64,000 nucleotides of DNA from positions 558,001 through 622,000 of the forward strand of contig NC_092800.1 in the NCBI RefSeq assembly GCF_918797505.1, given 5' to 3'. Shown here in pieces: positions 1 through 15,200 of the stretch. Both the position numbers and the translations under genes were made by a program. This DNA is from Bemisia tabaci (Eukaryota > Arthropoda > Insecta > Hemiptera > Aleyrodidae). The notes under the pieces were generated by a model. The model saw only the letters and a list, made by a program, of their open reading frames with translations. It was not told where the DNA came from and ran no database searches. The number at the start of each line of letters is the position of its first letter. The first letter of the stretch is position 1.

Positions 1-156
1 ATCGTCCAATGTGAATACGTGAAGACCAAGTGCTTCTAGGTCTTTACCACCGCGGATTTTGATTCCTGGCTTCTCATCGAGTAAGCCCCCCATTGAAGGT
101 GTTGCTAACTGACTCCACTGTTGCAGAGTTTGAGATCCCTCCATGGGCTTCACAAT
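1..156 (-). CDS. milt: milton exon: Milton-domain core (runs off edge)
   Basis: The acceptor TGTCCTCAG precedes 156. The 52 codons begin [20 protein letters not shown] and continue [20 protein letters not shown]. This closely matches the IVKPxEGSQTLxxWxxLATP signature of the Milton C-terminal domain. The exon is open to position 1, so the remaining C-terminal coding lies outside the window. Confidence 0.93.
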   Translation of the reverse strand, partial: MVKPMEGSQTLQQWSQLATPSMGGLLDEKPGIKIRGGKDLEALGLHVFTLDD

Positions 157-204
157 CTGAGGACAAAGTGAGAAAATTTATTTATTTATTTATTTATTTG
201 TCGC

Positions 205-243
<39 letters not shown>

Positions 244-3200
244 GACAGGAGAGATAGTTTTGCCAGGGTTTGAATCTGAGTTGTACTGATCAGTACAATT
301 CTGTTTTTCTTTTTCCTGCTAAGGTTTTAAAAATCTTGTCTTCTAATAGCTTCCCCCTATTTCCCCTCAGCTTATATATTTGTTTTTCTTCCTTAAAGAG
401 AAGAATGCATAGCTTCATAGGAAAACATACAATATATTTTCTTATAGAGGATGAACTCCTATTTATCCAACACCTATCAGGGATTAAAAAAATAATACAC
501 AAAAATAGCCTGAATGATTCAAAGAAAAACAAACGTGAGAACAAGGAAATGGGTAAACAGGGGTAGGATACATATAAAATGCCTGGGGTGTTTTGGGGTG
601 GTCTCGACCACTTTGTCAACCAGGAAAATACAAAAATTACAAAATATAAAATCTGAGGGTTTTGATTTCATGTTAGTATCATTCTTGTTTGTGTGTTTCC
701 TGGTTGATGAAGGGGTTGAGGCAACACTAAAACGTCTTAAGAATTTTGTGGGTATTTGAGTCGTTGACCCATTTTCTTGTGTACATTTTTCGACGATTGA
801 ACTGGAAAAATACACAAGTGTACTGTTGTGTTCTCAAAGTTAAACTCGTGCTTCAATCTTTGATATTCTCTACCTCTTTTTCTTTTTTTCTTTTTTTTTT
901 TTTTTACAAAATTTACAAATGATATTCTTGAGTGGGCAAAGAGAAATTAACTAAATTGTCACTATAACTAATATGTAATATTTTTTTTAAAAAAAAACCA
1001 AAAATAAGAGGACGTCTGTAGATCTGCAAAACAAGGTGCGTGTTTTTCTCTTTTTAAATTCATCGTATTGAGATTTGACATCCGACAATGGATCATTTAA
1101 CATTTATATTTTGAATAATGTTAGCAATAACTAAATTCTGAGTATATTGACACGTCGGTTGCTTTTGCCATGAATGAAATTCAACAAGAGTTTGGAACGC
1201 AACATTACGAACCTGCAATTTTTCAGGAAGACGCCAAGGAGTGCTCATACTCATGCCGAAACCGAAGGGGAAAGCGCCACTGCTCCCCGTGGACATGATC
1301 GAGTCAGGAGTTCGTGGGGTTTCTGATGGTTCGAAGACATGCGAACTGAAAACACCGCTGCTTAGTTGTCGGCGTCGTGCCGCGACTTCACCGGGTGTAA
1401 GTTTATTAAGTGCAGCGGCCAAATCTTCAGAGCCAGGAATCCCAGGAACGCCAGCCGCAGATGACCTGCATAAAAAATGCTCAATGTTATAATTGATGAT
1501 TACATTTAGTCAACAAATGAAGAGCTATAAAGACCATGGTGTCTTGAATGCTTGACCATTCTCATTTCTTGATTTTTAAGAGCTTGTTCCCTGATAAGAA
1601 ACAAAAATTTTCTCCAACTCCCCCAGGATTTTCTTGAAACGAACCATCAAATTTTGTTATCTTTCAGCTGATTTTTTGGCACACAGCCAAATTTTTTAGT
1701 TCAAAGAGTGTTCCTGATATTTATATTATCAGGTCAATGAAAACCTTTCTGTTGTTATGATGATTTACAGATTCAAATATGTCGTTCAAGAGGTTATTCA
1801 ATGACAGCATTCAATGTAATAATGATTGATAATGCACTCTTAATACAGCAGTACTCCAGCATAATTTTTAAACTGTTCATTTGATGCCCCTTCATTCTTA
1901 CCTCAACTACATTTTTTTTTTTTTTTTTTTATTTTTTATTTTTAACATTACAGTTTGAAAAGACTCAATGTTCGATTTGGCACAATTGCATAATTTTCAT
2001 TTTTTAACACTACTAGACATTTATTAAAACAATTATTTTCAAAGTATAAAACCTAGTATTTTGAAAACGTTGAAAAATAGGAAAGGACTTACGGGTAGTT
2101 GTAGAAGTCATCAATGCTAGAATCGGAATCAGTCAAGCCTGCGGAATCTAATGTTATTGATGAGAGACGATGAGATCTTGAGCCGGAGTTGGAGAAGTGG
2201 GAGCTCATACGAGGCTGCGACGACGATGTCATTAGAAGGTCACTAGACATAGGTTTGTATAGACTGGGCTTCATCAATGGATCAGGATATGGGCTGCAAT
2301 CGGAACTTCGACCGCTGGAAATAGTACTTCCTCGTGAGGCACATCTGACAGTGTCGAACACTTTCTTATAATGAGGTCTGTAATATAAAAAAAAATACTG
2401 AGAGACTGAGAAAGAATACTTATTAGCAAATTTGAAGGGGAATTTTATGTTGTCAATTTCATGTTGGAAGAGGAATGGCTTTTTTGAGCTTTCGGATAAA
2501 GATACTGTTTATTTGATGCAAGGGTCAACTGATGATTTTATTCTTCCTAAAAATTACACAAAAGCAGTAATTCAACAAAATTTGATTGGTATTACGATGT
2601 TTATTTATGATTCAAACCTGTCGACTGATGATGCAACTTTAGGTACATTAAGGGAGCATTTATAAATTACATAACGCACTTTTTCAGCATTTTTTACCGC
2701 TCCTTTTCTCCCTTCTAATGCTTTTGTGATGTACGTTCCAATCCTACAAAACATAAAAACAAAATAGCGTAAGGCTCTTCTCAACTCCACTCCCCCTTGA
2801 GCATTGTGGAATTTATGCACGGCCTCTAATGGCACAAATTCTAACTAATCTGCTTGCAACTTACTTTTTGAATACTTCAAAAATTTTAGAGAGAAACTTA
2901 AATACTGGATTTTTAATCTGACTCAACAAACTTTCTGAATTTGCTTCCTTGCAAGAGGGTCCTTATTTCTGGAGAGGATTCGCTACTTGTTAAAAGGTAT
3001 TTAAAGAAAAAATCTTTGACTTACAGTCCACGCTCAGTACTGATTCCGGAATCCAAACTGAGCTCCGAAAAAAGTGAGCTTTCCAACTCCATGGCCAATG
3101 AGTCCGATTGGTAAGTTTGAGGCTGAAGCGAAGCGTAAAGCAATCCACCTTTGGCCGTTGGCTGATTCTTTTTCTGCAGTTGTTTGAGGGCTTCTTGAGT

Positions 3201-6200
3201 GTCGTGTAAGAAACCAAGCACCTCGGCATACCTCTCTTTTAATTCTGCTAATTCAGTAGTTAATTCTTCCTGGGTTTGTTTTGCAAAACCAAGGATATTG
3301 CTTAGGTCCTCATTTGACATGGTCAGCTGTGAAAATGGACAGGAACTAAATTATTACCGGATTACAACCACAAAAATTTGGAGTAAAATTCACTGAGGGA
3401 GACAGAACGATATGATTTATCACATTGTGTACTTTTAAAATTGATGAATTGAATTAAAGGAGAGGAAATTTTTGAGAGAATATTGACTAATTTAGTTAAG
3501 AACTCTGCTAATGTATAAAAAGACACCTGTAAATATTTAAAAAATATTATAGACATGCAAAGTGCAGAGTATCTACATCTACAGACTCAACAGGAAAACA
3601 TTCCTTGACTATTCCTGTTTTTCCCTGGCCAAAAAAATCAAATTTTTCTGACTTTCCACATCAACAGTTATATAAATAGAGCAGAAAAGGAAACAATGTT
3701 GGCATTAATTTCACTACGAACGTCATTGAATGTGAACCTTTTTTCTTCGGGTAAAAATCATCAGCTTACAAGAATTGGCAATTTTTGATTGAAAATTATT
3801 CCTTTGTTCACTATGCAGAACATAACTCCGGGCATTAAAATAATTGTAAGACACTACTTGATTATGTGGAGAGCGCTGATGTTTTCCTCAGATTTCAAAT
3901 TTCCAGTTTTTTCATGAAATTCCCTGAATTTTTCTTCATTTCCTTGACCTAACAAAACTCCCTGAAAATTATCTGTTTTTCAGGTTTCTCAGACTGGTAG
4001 ACACTCTGGGATAATTATGCCAAATGGAAGTTTGAATACACCTTTAGCTTTTGCCATTAGAGGATAATATTTCATGGAGCATGGAGACAGTATTACAAGG
4101 CTAAAAGTTGGCAAGTAGTTAAAATAATGAATTTTTAGAGTAGATGAGAAAATACTTACATCATTGTACTTTTGCTCTAAAACAGTGAGTTTCTCTTGTA
4201 ATGTACTGGCTAAGTTTTGTGCCGTTCTTGCCTCCTCTCTGCATCGGTCCGCCTCTTCCGTTAAACAACTGACATCTACTCTGGCAGCGGTTAATTGCTC
4301 TGGAAAGAACAAAAACTTCATTAAAGTCATTGCCATTAGAGAAAAAAGTGCATCTTTTTGATAAAAGTTAGGGGAAAACAGTGGAAAACATGTTTCACCT
4401 TAGAATTGTCTCCTTTAGAAAGATTCTACTTTGAGCCAATCCCTTGAGACTTCTGAAGAATGAGCTAAAAAAGAAATCTTAGGCTGCTGGAAGGTCAAGG
4501 TACTCTCCATGTCGAGATATAAAGCTTGACTCTCATTTCCATTCATCCCTTACTCCAGAGTTCACATTGGTCATGCATCTTTCAGAGCCAACTGACCTCC
4601 ATCGTCAAATTCGCATGTGGAGCGTCCACTTTCAGGAAATAAAAATGTTCCATTGTCAAAGAAGATGTTTCTTAAACCAATGGATGAAGTAAATGACAGG
4701 CCTAATTATCTACCAATCGTGACATTCAGTGTAAGGCATCGGATTGACATGAGGAAAATTTCAAAGATAGATGACAAAGGACCCCGCACGGTTCTTATGG
4801 AAAATTGCCCTCGGTCAAATGCGTTGAAACTTCAGTATGTTGTGCAGCATGTCATCATGAACAAAAGTTCCAATAGGCCAAACAAGATCCCATGTGCGGT
4901 TTTCGAGATATTCGCCGTTTTATGTGCGTAAACGGAGGTTTCGCGCGCTCCCGCCGGAGCCATACCATTGTGCGGCGCCGCTCGTGCCCTTCCCTCCCAG
5001 TCACTCTCCGCTGCCCCGCCGCCCATACCTTGGCTCCTCTATCGCTCCAACTCCGACGCTCACGAGGCTGCGCCCATCATTACCGCACCGCACCCGCACG
5101 CCGTCTTCTTACGCGGACTCTTCTTCGGCCATGTCGCCTCTTTTTCTCATCGATCCTTTCTCTAAGTCTTCAAAAACGTTTAAGAAGTCCATTTTTACTA
5201 AACATGATAATGCTAATAACACAAATAATACAAAAAGAGAGGAAAAACATATGATAATCCATGCGAAAGTACGTAGGAGAGTTGGAATGCCTAAGAGACG
5301 TTAAATAAAACAAACTTTTTTTTATTTTCTTCCCTCTTCCTTTCTTTCTTTTTTTTCTTCATTTTTCTCATGTGGAAGCAGTGAAAGTAACTTCTGTTGG
5401 AAGATGATGTTGATGTTTTTTCTTTTTTTTTTTCTTTCTTTCAATAATGACGTGGCGGAGGTTGAGGGTAATTAGTCGGCTGACGATGCTCAAGTAGGAA
5501 TTAAGTTTGCTTTAGTCTTGACTTAGCTGAACCGCACCAATGGAGGAGGAGAGAGGGATCATTAATAACTGAACTCAAGGAAGAGAGATGTCCATTTAGG
5601 CGTAAATGGTCACATCTTAAGTCGCTATCCTCTAATCAGATCGTACATCCAAGACAAACTCCATAGAGATGATGAAAAAGAGTTGCAGGTCGACCGTAAC
5701 ATTCATGCGCGTACGCGGCTTTTTGTGAGTACGAGTTTTCTCCAGGTTCCATAAAAAAGACATTAAAGATGCGGCTGGAAGACCATTGCAAGAAAATCCC
5801 TAAGTAACTTTCGAAGGTCGAGGGTTCTGATCGCCGATCGTAATCGTCATTATTGAAAGAAAGAAAAAAAAAAGAAAAAACATCAACATCATCTTCCAAC
5901 AGAAGTTACTTTCACTGCTTCCACATGAGAAAAATGAAGAAAAAAAAGAAAGAAAGGAAGAGGGAAGAAAATAAAAAAAAGTTTGTTTTATTTAACGTCT
6001 CTTAGGCATTCCAACTCTCCTACGTACTTTCGCATGGATTATCATTTGTTTTTCCTCTCTTTTTGTATTATTTGTGTTATTAGCATTATCATGTTTAGTA
6101 AAAATGGACTTCTTAAACGTTTTTGAAGACTTAGAGAAAGGATCGATGAGAAAAAGAGGCGACATGGCCGAAGAAGAGTCCGCGTAAGAAGACGGCGTGC

Positions 6201-9200
6201 GGGTGCGGTGCGGTAATGATGGGCGCAGCCTCGTGAGCGTCGGAGTTGGAGCGATAGAGGAGCCAAGGTATGGGCGGCGGGGCAGCGGAGAGTGACTGGG
6301 AGGGAAGGGCACGAGCGGCGCCGCACAATGGTATGGCTCCGGCGGGAGCGCGCGAAACCTCCGTTTACGCACATAAAACGGCGAATATCTCGAAAACCGC
6401 ACATGGGATCTTGTTTGGCCTATTGGAACTTTTGTTCATGATGACATGCTGCACAACATACTGAAGTTTCAACGCATTTGACCGAGGGCAATTTTCCATA
6501 AGAACCGTGCGGGGTCCTTTTTTTCAGTGAAGTGAACAATTTTTAAAAAAACAGAATTCCAAAGTTAATTTTGGAGAAATCAAAAGGTTTTTGCCTCTAA
6601 AAAATTTGCCTGACTGCAGCAAGTAGCTAGCAATCAGGGTATCTAAACCCCTGCTTAAAAATTGTGATCATTTACAGGAAAAGGGACCTTCCTCCATGGA
6701 CACATTATTCTCATTCAGCCATTTTACCTTGAGATTAGGTGTTCTACGGAATAACCACCTATAACAACCTTTTTATTGTCAATTTTATAGTGAAAACTAA
6801 AATATTTCCAAAAACTACATGGTGGGTCGTTTAAGGGATACTACCAATTACATAAAAATGCTTATACAGTTTTCCTACTGCAAAAACCCAGCAACGCATC
6901 TCAGAGTCAAACCTTTAAATGCGATTTTCTCGAAACTATGTTTTCAGCTATAGGTGGTTATTCCAGCTGACGCCTCAATTGAAGACTTGACTCGCAAAAA
7001 GCACCGATTATGAGTGTACCTGATAACTCAGCATATAATTTTGCTTCCTGGGCCTCGATCTCATCAGTTTGCGATGCAAGTTGTGATGTTTCATCCCGCA
7101 ATATTTTGTTTTCATTTTCCAAGAGGCCGATTCGCCTTTGCATAAACTCCAGACTAACACCACCGGTTGGTGTGCCTGAAAACAAAAAAGGTATGAGACT
7201 AGAGAGGATTTGTAGAAAGCAAGAAAAAATGTGTTAAATTGTAGGAGTAATGTAAGGATTCGAATGACTTACAGAGGTTTCATTGACCTGGATTTCTTTT
7301 GAACAGTTGTACGTTTGAAAAAAGCAAAAAAAATATGTGATTTGTTGAAGCCAAAAACGTGATTTTAATGGTAACCATTTGAAGAAAAAACTGGAAGCAT
7401 AGAAAAAATTGAGGAAGACTTCCTCTGTTTTAAAACAACCCACAAACGTGACTTGAGTAGTTTGCCACATTTCACAGCTGCCGAACTGGCAAGAGTGATG
7501 AGACTCCTATTTAAAAGTGAAGACACAATTCCTGCTGACCATAACACAAACACTGTAACACCAATCAAGATTTTGTGTTTTTTCTCGTTTTGTTTGCGAT
7601 GTCTCAAAATCTCCATTCCTCTTTCATTTTTTCAAAGGAAAACTAGTCAACATCATTCTTTTTAGTTTTCTCAGAATTTGCTTCCTTTGCACAACGAGGT
7701 TAAATCACGGAAGTTTTGGAGGATTGGCGTTGAGTAGTTCCCCACTTAAAAAATAAAGTAGGACAGGAATCTGAAACGCCGCAAACCAAGAAATGTGGTT
7801 CAGGAGTTCTACCACCTATACGATGTTCTGTTCTGAGAGAGCCTGATCACCAAAATACTTCATTGTTTCAGTTTGAGTTTTCAGTAGTATGCCACAATCA
7901 TTCTGAAATTATGAGAGATGAATACTCTTTGTTTTACCTGAATTATATCTTGTAAGAAAAAGTTGAATAAACCTAGAATAGTATTACAGCGTTTTTGCTT
8001 TGAATGGCAGATTTCATCTTCATCCTTTGGTCAGCCATAGCTCTCTAGGTCTAGACTGTCATCATTCCTTAATTTTGCATGCTAAACATGCGCAACAAGT
8101 CAAAATACTCCCAATGCCCCCAAATACTCACTTGCTTCTGAACACGAGTCATCATTCGTGAGGACATTGATGAGTTCTGTTTTTCGGTGCAAATCATACG
8201 TCAACTGAGTGATTTTTTCATTAGCAGCTTTGATTTCTACTTCTAGAGCGGCAACAGTGCTCTCTAATTTCTGATTATGTGCAAGAAGCTCCTTTCCAAT
8301 ACGAGCTGTTAATTCTATGTCCTTTTCTTTCTGCGAACACAAAGAAAAACAAAAACGATTAAGAACCAAGCGAAATTTTGAGCTGAGCGACGAGGTTGAC
8401 AAATATGGCTGAAAAAAGATTTGTGCGATTGACACAGAATTAAATAGCAATTTCGGATGTCATAAATTATTGAAGCCTTCAGTTTGTTTCTATTTACGGA
8501 AGAAGCGTTTTGAACTCATGCGGAAGAACTATTCATCATTTTTCATAATATATAATATATATAATAATAAAAAATTTGTCCAAATTCGTTTCAATCTTGC
8601 AATAAGGACAGTTATATCACACGCATGGATCATCTTAATTTTCTGAGTAGATGAGTTCAATGGAAGGCCTTATCTTGATGTTGGGTCTGAAGGAGTTTGC
8701 TTTAGAGAGAGATTTAGTTTCATTTAGTCAAAAATGTTTTTAACATTTTGCTTTCATGAATCATGAATGGTAGCGTAAAATGATCGTATTTTTAAACTGA
8801 TTGCGGAAACATTGGAAACTTGCTTATTTACAGCAACAAACACTTCACTGCCACATCTCTGGTGACTAAAGTCGTTATACTTCAAAGGAATGACATTGAA
8901 GGTAAACAGATGAGACAAATGAGAAGTAACTTATTACAAAGCAATAAATATTTTTAAACGGTTAATAATCGAATGTAAAAAAAACTACCAGTAAGTACAT
9001 AAGAGAATCATTAGAACTGTGCTTAAGAGCTGGGTGGATAATTTTATAGTAGCAAGAGGAGAGAAATTAATAATGAAAGGGATAATTGAGTATTGGAGGA
9101 AAAATGAATGAAACAAATTAGCAGCCAAGTTTGGAAGTAAGCGGAATATTTAAAATTTAAGCAAACAAAAAAAAAAAGGAGAAGAAAGGAACCACGGAAA

Positions 9201-12200
9201 GCTGGACAAGTATTTTTAAAACTGAGATTTTTCTATCGCCACTTTACACCATAGGAGAGCTGCGTGAATCAAATATAAAAAAAGCGCCTTTCTATTCCTT
9301 CCATGATTACAGTTTGTGTATCACATATCATTAAACTAGAAGAAAACTGGATTTGTTTAGGGATATTTTATCACTTTTGGCTGCTTTAAAGTTTGTAACA
9401 GAAGATTTTGTTGAATACAATTTTTCAGAGGAGAGGTTGGTGAATTGCAGACTAATTGATACCTGACAATCGAAGTTGATAGAGAGACACGATGTACAAC
9501 TTCGGAAAGGAAAAGATTCACCATTGTAAATTCAAAAATTTGGGACCGAAAATGTTTGGAAGAAATCGTTTTAAAGATTTGAGAGGGAGAAGTAAAAATA
9601 TACAATTTTTCCTCTTTTTCTTTCTGTACAGCATGTTTCTTAATCTTAGCCCTGGTCAGTTACTAGAGACGAGTGGCAATGGTTTAAACTGAAGCAAAAA
9701 CAGAATAAAAACTCACAATTGAAATTCGGAGCAACGTATAATTTAATTTAATTAATTAATTAATTAATTAAAGACAGCAAATCATGTATTCATTTGAGAA
9801 CATTAGAGAATGATTAATATAGTGTACAAAATTTCCTTTTCATTCTTTTTTTAACCTGTCTGATCACTTGATAGGACTGATGAAATTAATTGAAACCGTA
9901 AAACACCATTCTTAGTCAATTTTTATTCAGTCAAAGATCACAATTTAAAAACACAACAAAAAAACCGCTAACTTTCATTGGGAGATTTGATCCAAAAGTC
10001 GATCTGAATGCGGAAGTAAGAGTTCCAAATTGAAGAAGATTCTATTGCAAAATTTGATCTTCCAAAAAACGGATTTAATCAATTTCGTTTCAACCTCGAA
10101 CAAACTATGAGCTCCATTGAATTTTAACGTTGCGTTTCATTTAACTATAGGCAGCTTTGGTAATTTTGAATAAAATTTTTGGGAGGCATCAAAAGTACTG
10201 ACATCATATTAAATAAAGGTCAATTTTCAGAGGGTTCATACTTTAAAATTACTTATTCTCTTTTTTTGATCATCAGCACAGCCTTTACCATCTCACATTC
10301 CTTCTCCTTTAAGTCTATAAAATACTGGAGTCAGCTTTTTTCATTGGCACTTCACTTGAATGACCTAATAAGGTTATTGCGTAGCAGGTCAACCCACTTA
10401 TTGGATCATGTTCACCAACTCAATTGAAATGAAATTTTTTAAATTTTTTAGAACCTAACGTTAGTCCAGGCGATATGATGGTTGTCTAAATTTGCTTTAC
10501 ATTTGCCGTATGAGTAAGATGAAAACCGATTCAACTGGTCCACTTGCTGATTATCTGCAACAAATCAAAAAAGATGTTTTAGATAATCGAACTGCCTTTA
10601 AGAGTGAATATTCCTGATGTCTCTCCTGACCTCATATTGAACGACAAGATTTTAAAAACCGAAAAATTTCCCCCTCCTGATAGACAAAAAAAAGGAAGAT
10701 GGTATTCTAATTGCTGGCTTTTCCATTTACATTTCTTTTCTGGCTTCCCTGATGACTATTGGTCGAGAAATACGTTTTTATCAGAAAGCTATACTCATAA
10801 ATTGAGGGGAAAAAACTTAAAGTAGAATACTTTCTATCATGAGAAAAGATTGCATACTAGAGTACCGCCATTGAGTATTGTCAAATGTACCCTACAAAAT
10901 GTGCCAATAAAAAACTAAATTAGAAAAAAATAAAAAAAATAAAAATAATGATTTAAAAGTGATAAATAAAAAACTTATGGCAGATAGAACTGGGAGCAAA
11001 ATCCTGTTGCCTTGACTGAATTAATTCATGTTCAAAGTTCGATCGAAACAAAAGATATATTTCCTTGTAGAAATGTTTTGACACAGAAATAAAGGCTATC
11101 AACGATAGAACTTCCAAACCACGTGTCTCGTTTGCTGTGTTCAAAAGTCTCTGCTTCTATTTCACTTTTCTAAAGGAGAGCAACTCAACATTATTCCTAG
11201 AAATTTTTCCAGGATTTGCCCCAAGCGGCGAAAATAAATCATGGATGTTTTTAAGAATTAACGTTAAGTAGTGCTCCAATCAAAAAATAAAGTATGACAG
11301 GAAGTCTACAATGTTGCAAACCGAGATACGTGGTTTGGGAGTTTCGCCGTCGATATCAAGGAGATAGGGGAAAATATCGAAAAGAAGGAAACCTGAGATT
11401 TTATGTGACGACTTGAAAAATAACAGCTCAAAATATGTTAACCAAGCAATGATGACAAACTTAAGAGAAGACCAGAAACTAAATAAATTCCGAAATGAAA
11501 TGAGACGGGAGATTTAAAAAAAATAAGAAATAAAAAAAAAAAAAAAAATTGAGAGGTTGAAGGGTTTAATAGATAGAAAAGAAAGGTAAAAATCCTGATG
11601 TCACGAGTCAGAAATTGAAGCAATCAGAGTAAAGAAATACAGATCTTTCGTACTCGTAACAGTTCCACGTACTTTGAATCCAAGCTCACTGACTTACTTA
11701 ACTAACGCAGGTGACTAAAAAGAAACATGCTGTTTCAAACAGAAACTGAAAAAAATGATCCTTTCTCCCCCTCACTTACTGCGGTCAAAAAGTTCTCAAC
11801 TAGATATATGAAACAATTCAAAATATCTCAGGAAAGTTCCAGCAAAAACACCAGCTCGAAATTTTTAAAAAACTTCCAATGTTTACTCATTCTGACGCTT
11901 TCCAATCGTTCGCAAAATGGAAAAACAAAACTAAGAGCCACTTGGAAAAAATGAGTACAGCCCTCGGATAAGCCAAAATATTTCCAAGAGCAGATTCGGA
12001 AAAAGAATTTAAGTTGATTAAAATGAATAGTCTGGGAGCAAGCTCGAATTATCAATAGTGAAAACTACTAATAATTACAAAAAACTTTGATGAGGGAGGA
12101 ATGTGAAACTGAAAAAGAGTAAAAATCGAGAAGAAAAGGAACTGACGGTGAGAAGAATTGAGACAAGAGCCTTACAAACATAAATGTGAAAGGACTAAAA

Positions 12201-15200
12201 ACAAGAAAAGTTTTGATTGAAATTAATAAAAGGCTGATACAATAAAAATAGAAAAAAAAAAGACTTAAAAATGAAGAGAAACAACGCAAAATGTAGGAGA
12301 GAGATGGTGACAACTGAAGCAGTACCTAGTTTCATAAGTTATAGTCTTTTCCGAATCATAGCGCCCTGCCTAGATTCTCTATCATTGAGAGAAATATTCA
12401 ATTCTTCGAAACATGTTTAATTTTCTTTCAGAATGAAATGTTGAGTAAAAGTAAAGGGAAGAAGAAATAAGAACATAATTTACCTTTAATCAGTGATTGA
12501 ATGCTTTTTAAATCTGTACTGTATTTGTTAAACCACAACTGCAAACCTGAAAAATTAGAGGATATTAGATTGTTTTTATTGTCAGTTGCGAATGAAAGTA
12601 TAACGTAAAGATAAACAAAGACTCCGAAGGGAAAATATTTTAAAGATTTTTTAAGGAAAAGAGGGAGCTTAACAGATTGAAAAATACTGTAATCGTGCTG
12701 GTTCTCTTGTGATAAATGAGATCCAATTTAAGGGTTCCTGAAATCAAATCAATTCCTCAGAAATTCACCCGGTATTTAATTTTAGGGTTTCATTTTTAGC
12801 ATTGATGCTATTTTATTCTGATTTTGGATTTTAAAATTTTCGCACTATCAATGAATTGCACAAGTTTTTTTAAAACCCTCTTCATCCTTTTTTCTTCTAA
12901 GGAGATTTTCAACATTTAAGGAGAAAAAAAACACCTTAAACCCTTACATACACCACACTATCACATTTTCTGTTGAGAATTACATAAGAGATCAAAGTTC
13001 TTTCTAAGCAGAGCTTTGAAAGTTGGTAGATAAAAAAGGAACATTTTCAGTGCGAGTTCATAAGGAAAAAAAGATACTTTTTTTTAAAAAAATACTCTTG
13101 ACATTTTTGTAATGAACTTGAAATGCGTTGCATAAATGCAACCAATATACGAGATGAATAAATTTCAAAAACAGAAGATTGAATTGAATCGACGTATGCG
13201 AAAACGTCCGTTGTTCAATGCAGGGTTTCATAATTGCAGTGGGTTTCTTTTTTCCAACGACACTGATGAATAGGATCAATCTCTTTTGTAAACATTTAAT
13301 TACACTCAGGAGATTATTTATTTATTAAATTGTTCTACATTCCTAACGTCTTAAACCATCTTGTGTCGTTAGGTTACAACGAAATTGTCCACTCCAATTC
13401 TGAAACACTGTCTTGGACATTGGACGTTTTCGCATACGTCGATTCAATTATGATAATTATCGAGTTACGATTTGGTGAAAGTTAGTTGCTGAGGCACTGA
13501 AAATAGAACTTAAGTGGTAGCTAATTCTCAAAGTAAATACAGATATACTGACCTGTTAGTAGTTAGGAGACGAGAACACACTGAGAAAAGTCACAAACTG
13601 AGAATAGGATATGCTTTATAGATGCACTTGAACGATGAGAGAGAAAAACACAACGATCATAAAATGAGAGTCAATGAAGAACTCATCATCTATGTAAAAA
13701 GAGCACATCTTTGGAATGATTTCTTGTTTTTTCCGTTGAACACAATACCGAGTTTACATAAGAGCAGGAGGAATGGTATTCTTGCGTGCCCAGATGCAAC
13801 TTTATTGAAAATTCGTATGATTAGTCAAAAAGAATTGCAAAAGCGCTTGGAATGAGAGTTCATGTTAAGAAGCTTTTAATGATTACCCCTGAGTTAAGCT
13901 TGTAACCTTAACAATTCGACTCGTGTCTAACATTCTACAGACATTGTACAAATTACTGCGGTTTGGGGTAGAAACTGCCCGATGCCAGGTTTTATGTTTG
14001 ATGTTTGATGTAATTTACGGCAAAGTACCATTTTGTTCCCACTCAGGAAATTCATCACTAGCCCCACGTCACTAAATTTTTGCTGACATTTTATTCATTT
14101 TTTGGAGAAAACTGTTACATGGTTTCGTTTAAAATTTTGCAAAATTTTCTTTAGACGACCAGTAAAATTTTGCAAAATTTTCAGATGAATTCGCTCGACA
14201 ATTTTTAGGGGAGGGCAAAAAACCCCCAACGACAAGTAATATTTGGCAAACATTGTAGGACACTTGTGATACTCCTCATAATGGGGGATGACTTTTCCTA
14301 CATTGGATTTGTCGTTCAGTGATGTCCACATACATATGTACCTGATTTAGCACATGATGATGATAGCACATATCGACGGTGAAACTACCAAACCACGTAT
14401 CTCGTTTGCGGTGTTTAAAAATCTACGCTCGCATTTTATTTTTTTGAAGTCGACCAAATCAATAGCATTCCTTGAAATTTTCACAAAATTTTCTCCGCAC
14501 AAAGAGGAAAAATCACAGAAATTTTCAAGACTAGACGTTAAGTAGTTTTTCATTTAAAAAATAAAGTAAGACAGGAAGTCTGCGACGTCGCAAACCGAGA
14601 TACGTGGTTTGGTAGTTTCACCGTCGATATGTTGTTGTTATAATGAGCCGGAAATTATAGTACCTAATTGTGAAATGTTGTCCGATTAATGTGGACAAGA
14701 AACGTAGGTGATGTAAGCCACCCACTTTTGCGCTTCGATAGTATGTAATAAAGAAAGAAGCACATGAAAGCTACTCAGTCGCGCTAGGAAAGGATGCCGC
14801 ACAATGGATCGAGTCGATAGGAGAGGTCGGACAAAATTTGGAAACTCTAAACGCTTATAACTCCGTTTATGTGAAACTTTGAAGCTCTAAAAGTGGTTCC
14901 ATTGGTTTTCCCGTGAAATTTTCTGCTAGGAACACCCCTTTGAGTTTAGAATATGACTAACTCATCAAAATTTGCAGTTTTAGTCAAAAGTTTCAAGTCC
15001 GACCCCTCTGATTGACTCGAGTATGAGCTTCTGGAAGATACCAAATTTCCTATGATAATATTTGTTCCATATTTTTCGGAGAATTTTGTTCGCAATTTGA
15101 TTTCAAGAAACTGACATTTCCGCAGAAATATATTGAAGACTTGCTTCAAATATATATAAATATTGGAGGAAATTTGGCATCAATGTTCATACAACGATCA

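Noticed and set aside
270..815. Overlapping ORFs of about 100 codons on both strands
   Set aside because: They lie in a milton intron of low-complexity AT-rich DNA; the frames have no family features and overlap each other.
4617..4931. 104-codon plus-strand ORF at the start of the inverted repeat
   Set aside because: It crosses the border of the repeat arm and has no splice or family support, so it is likely chance.
7453..7665. Plus-strand ORF reading [17 protein letters not shown]
   Set aside because: Protein-like, but the region overlaps a decayed MITE and has no exon context; an opposite-strand frame is equally open.
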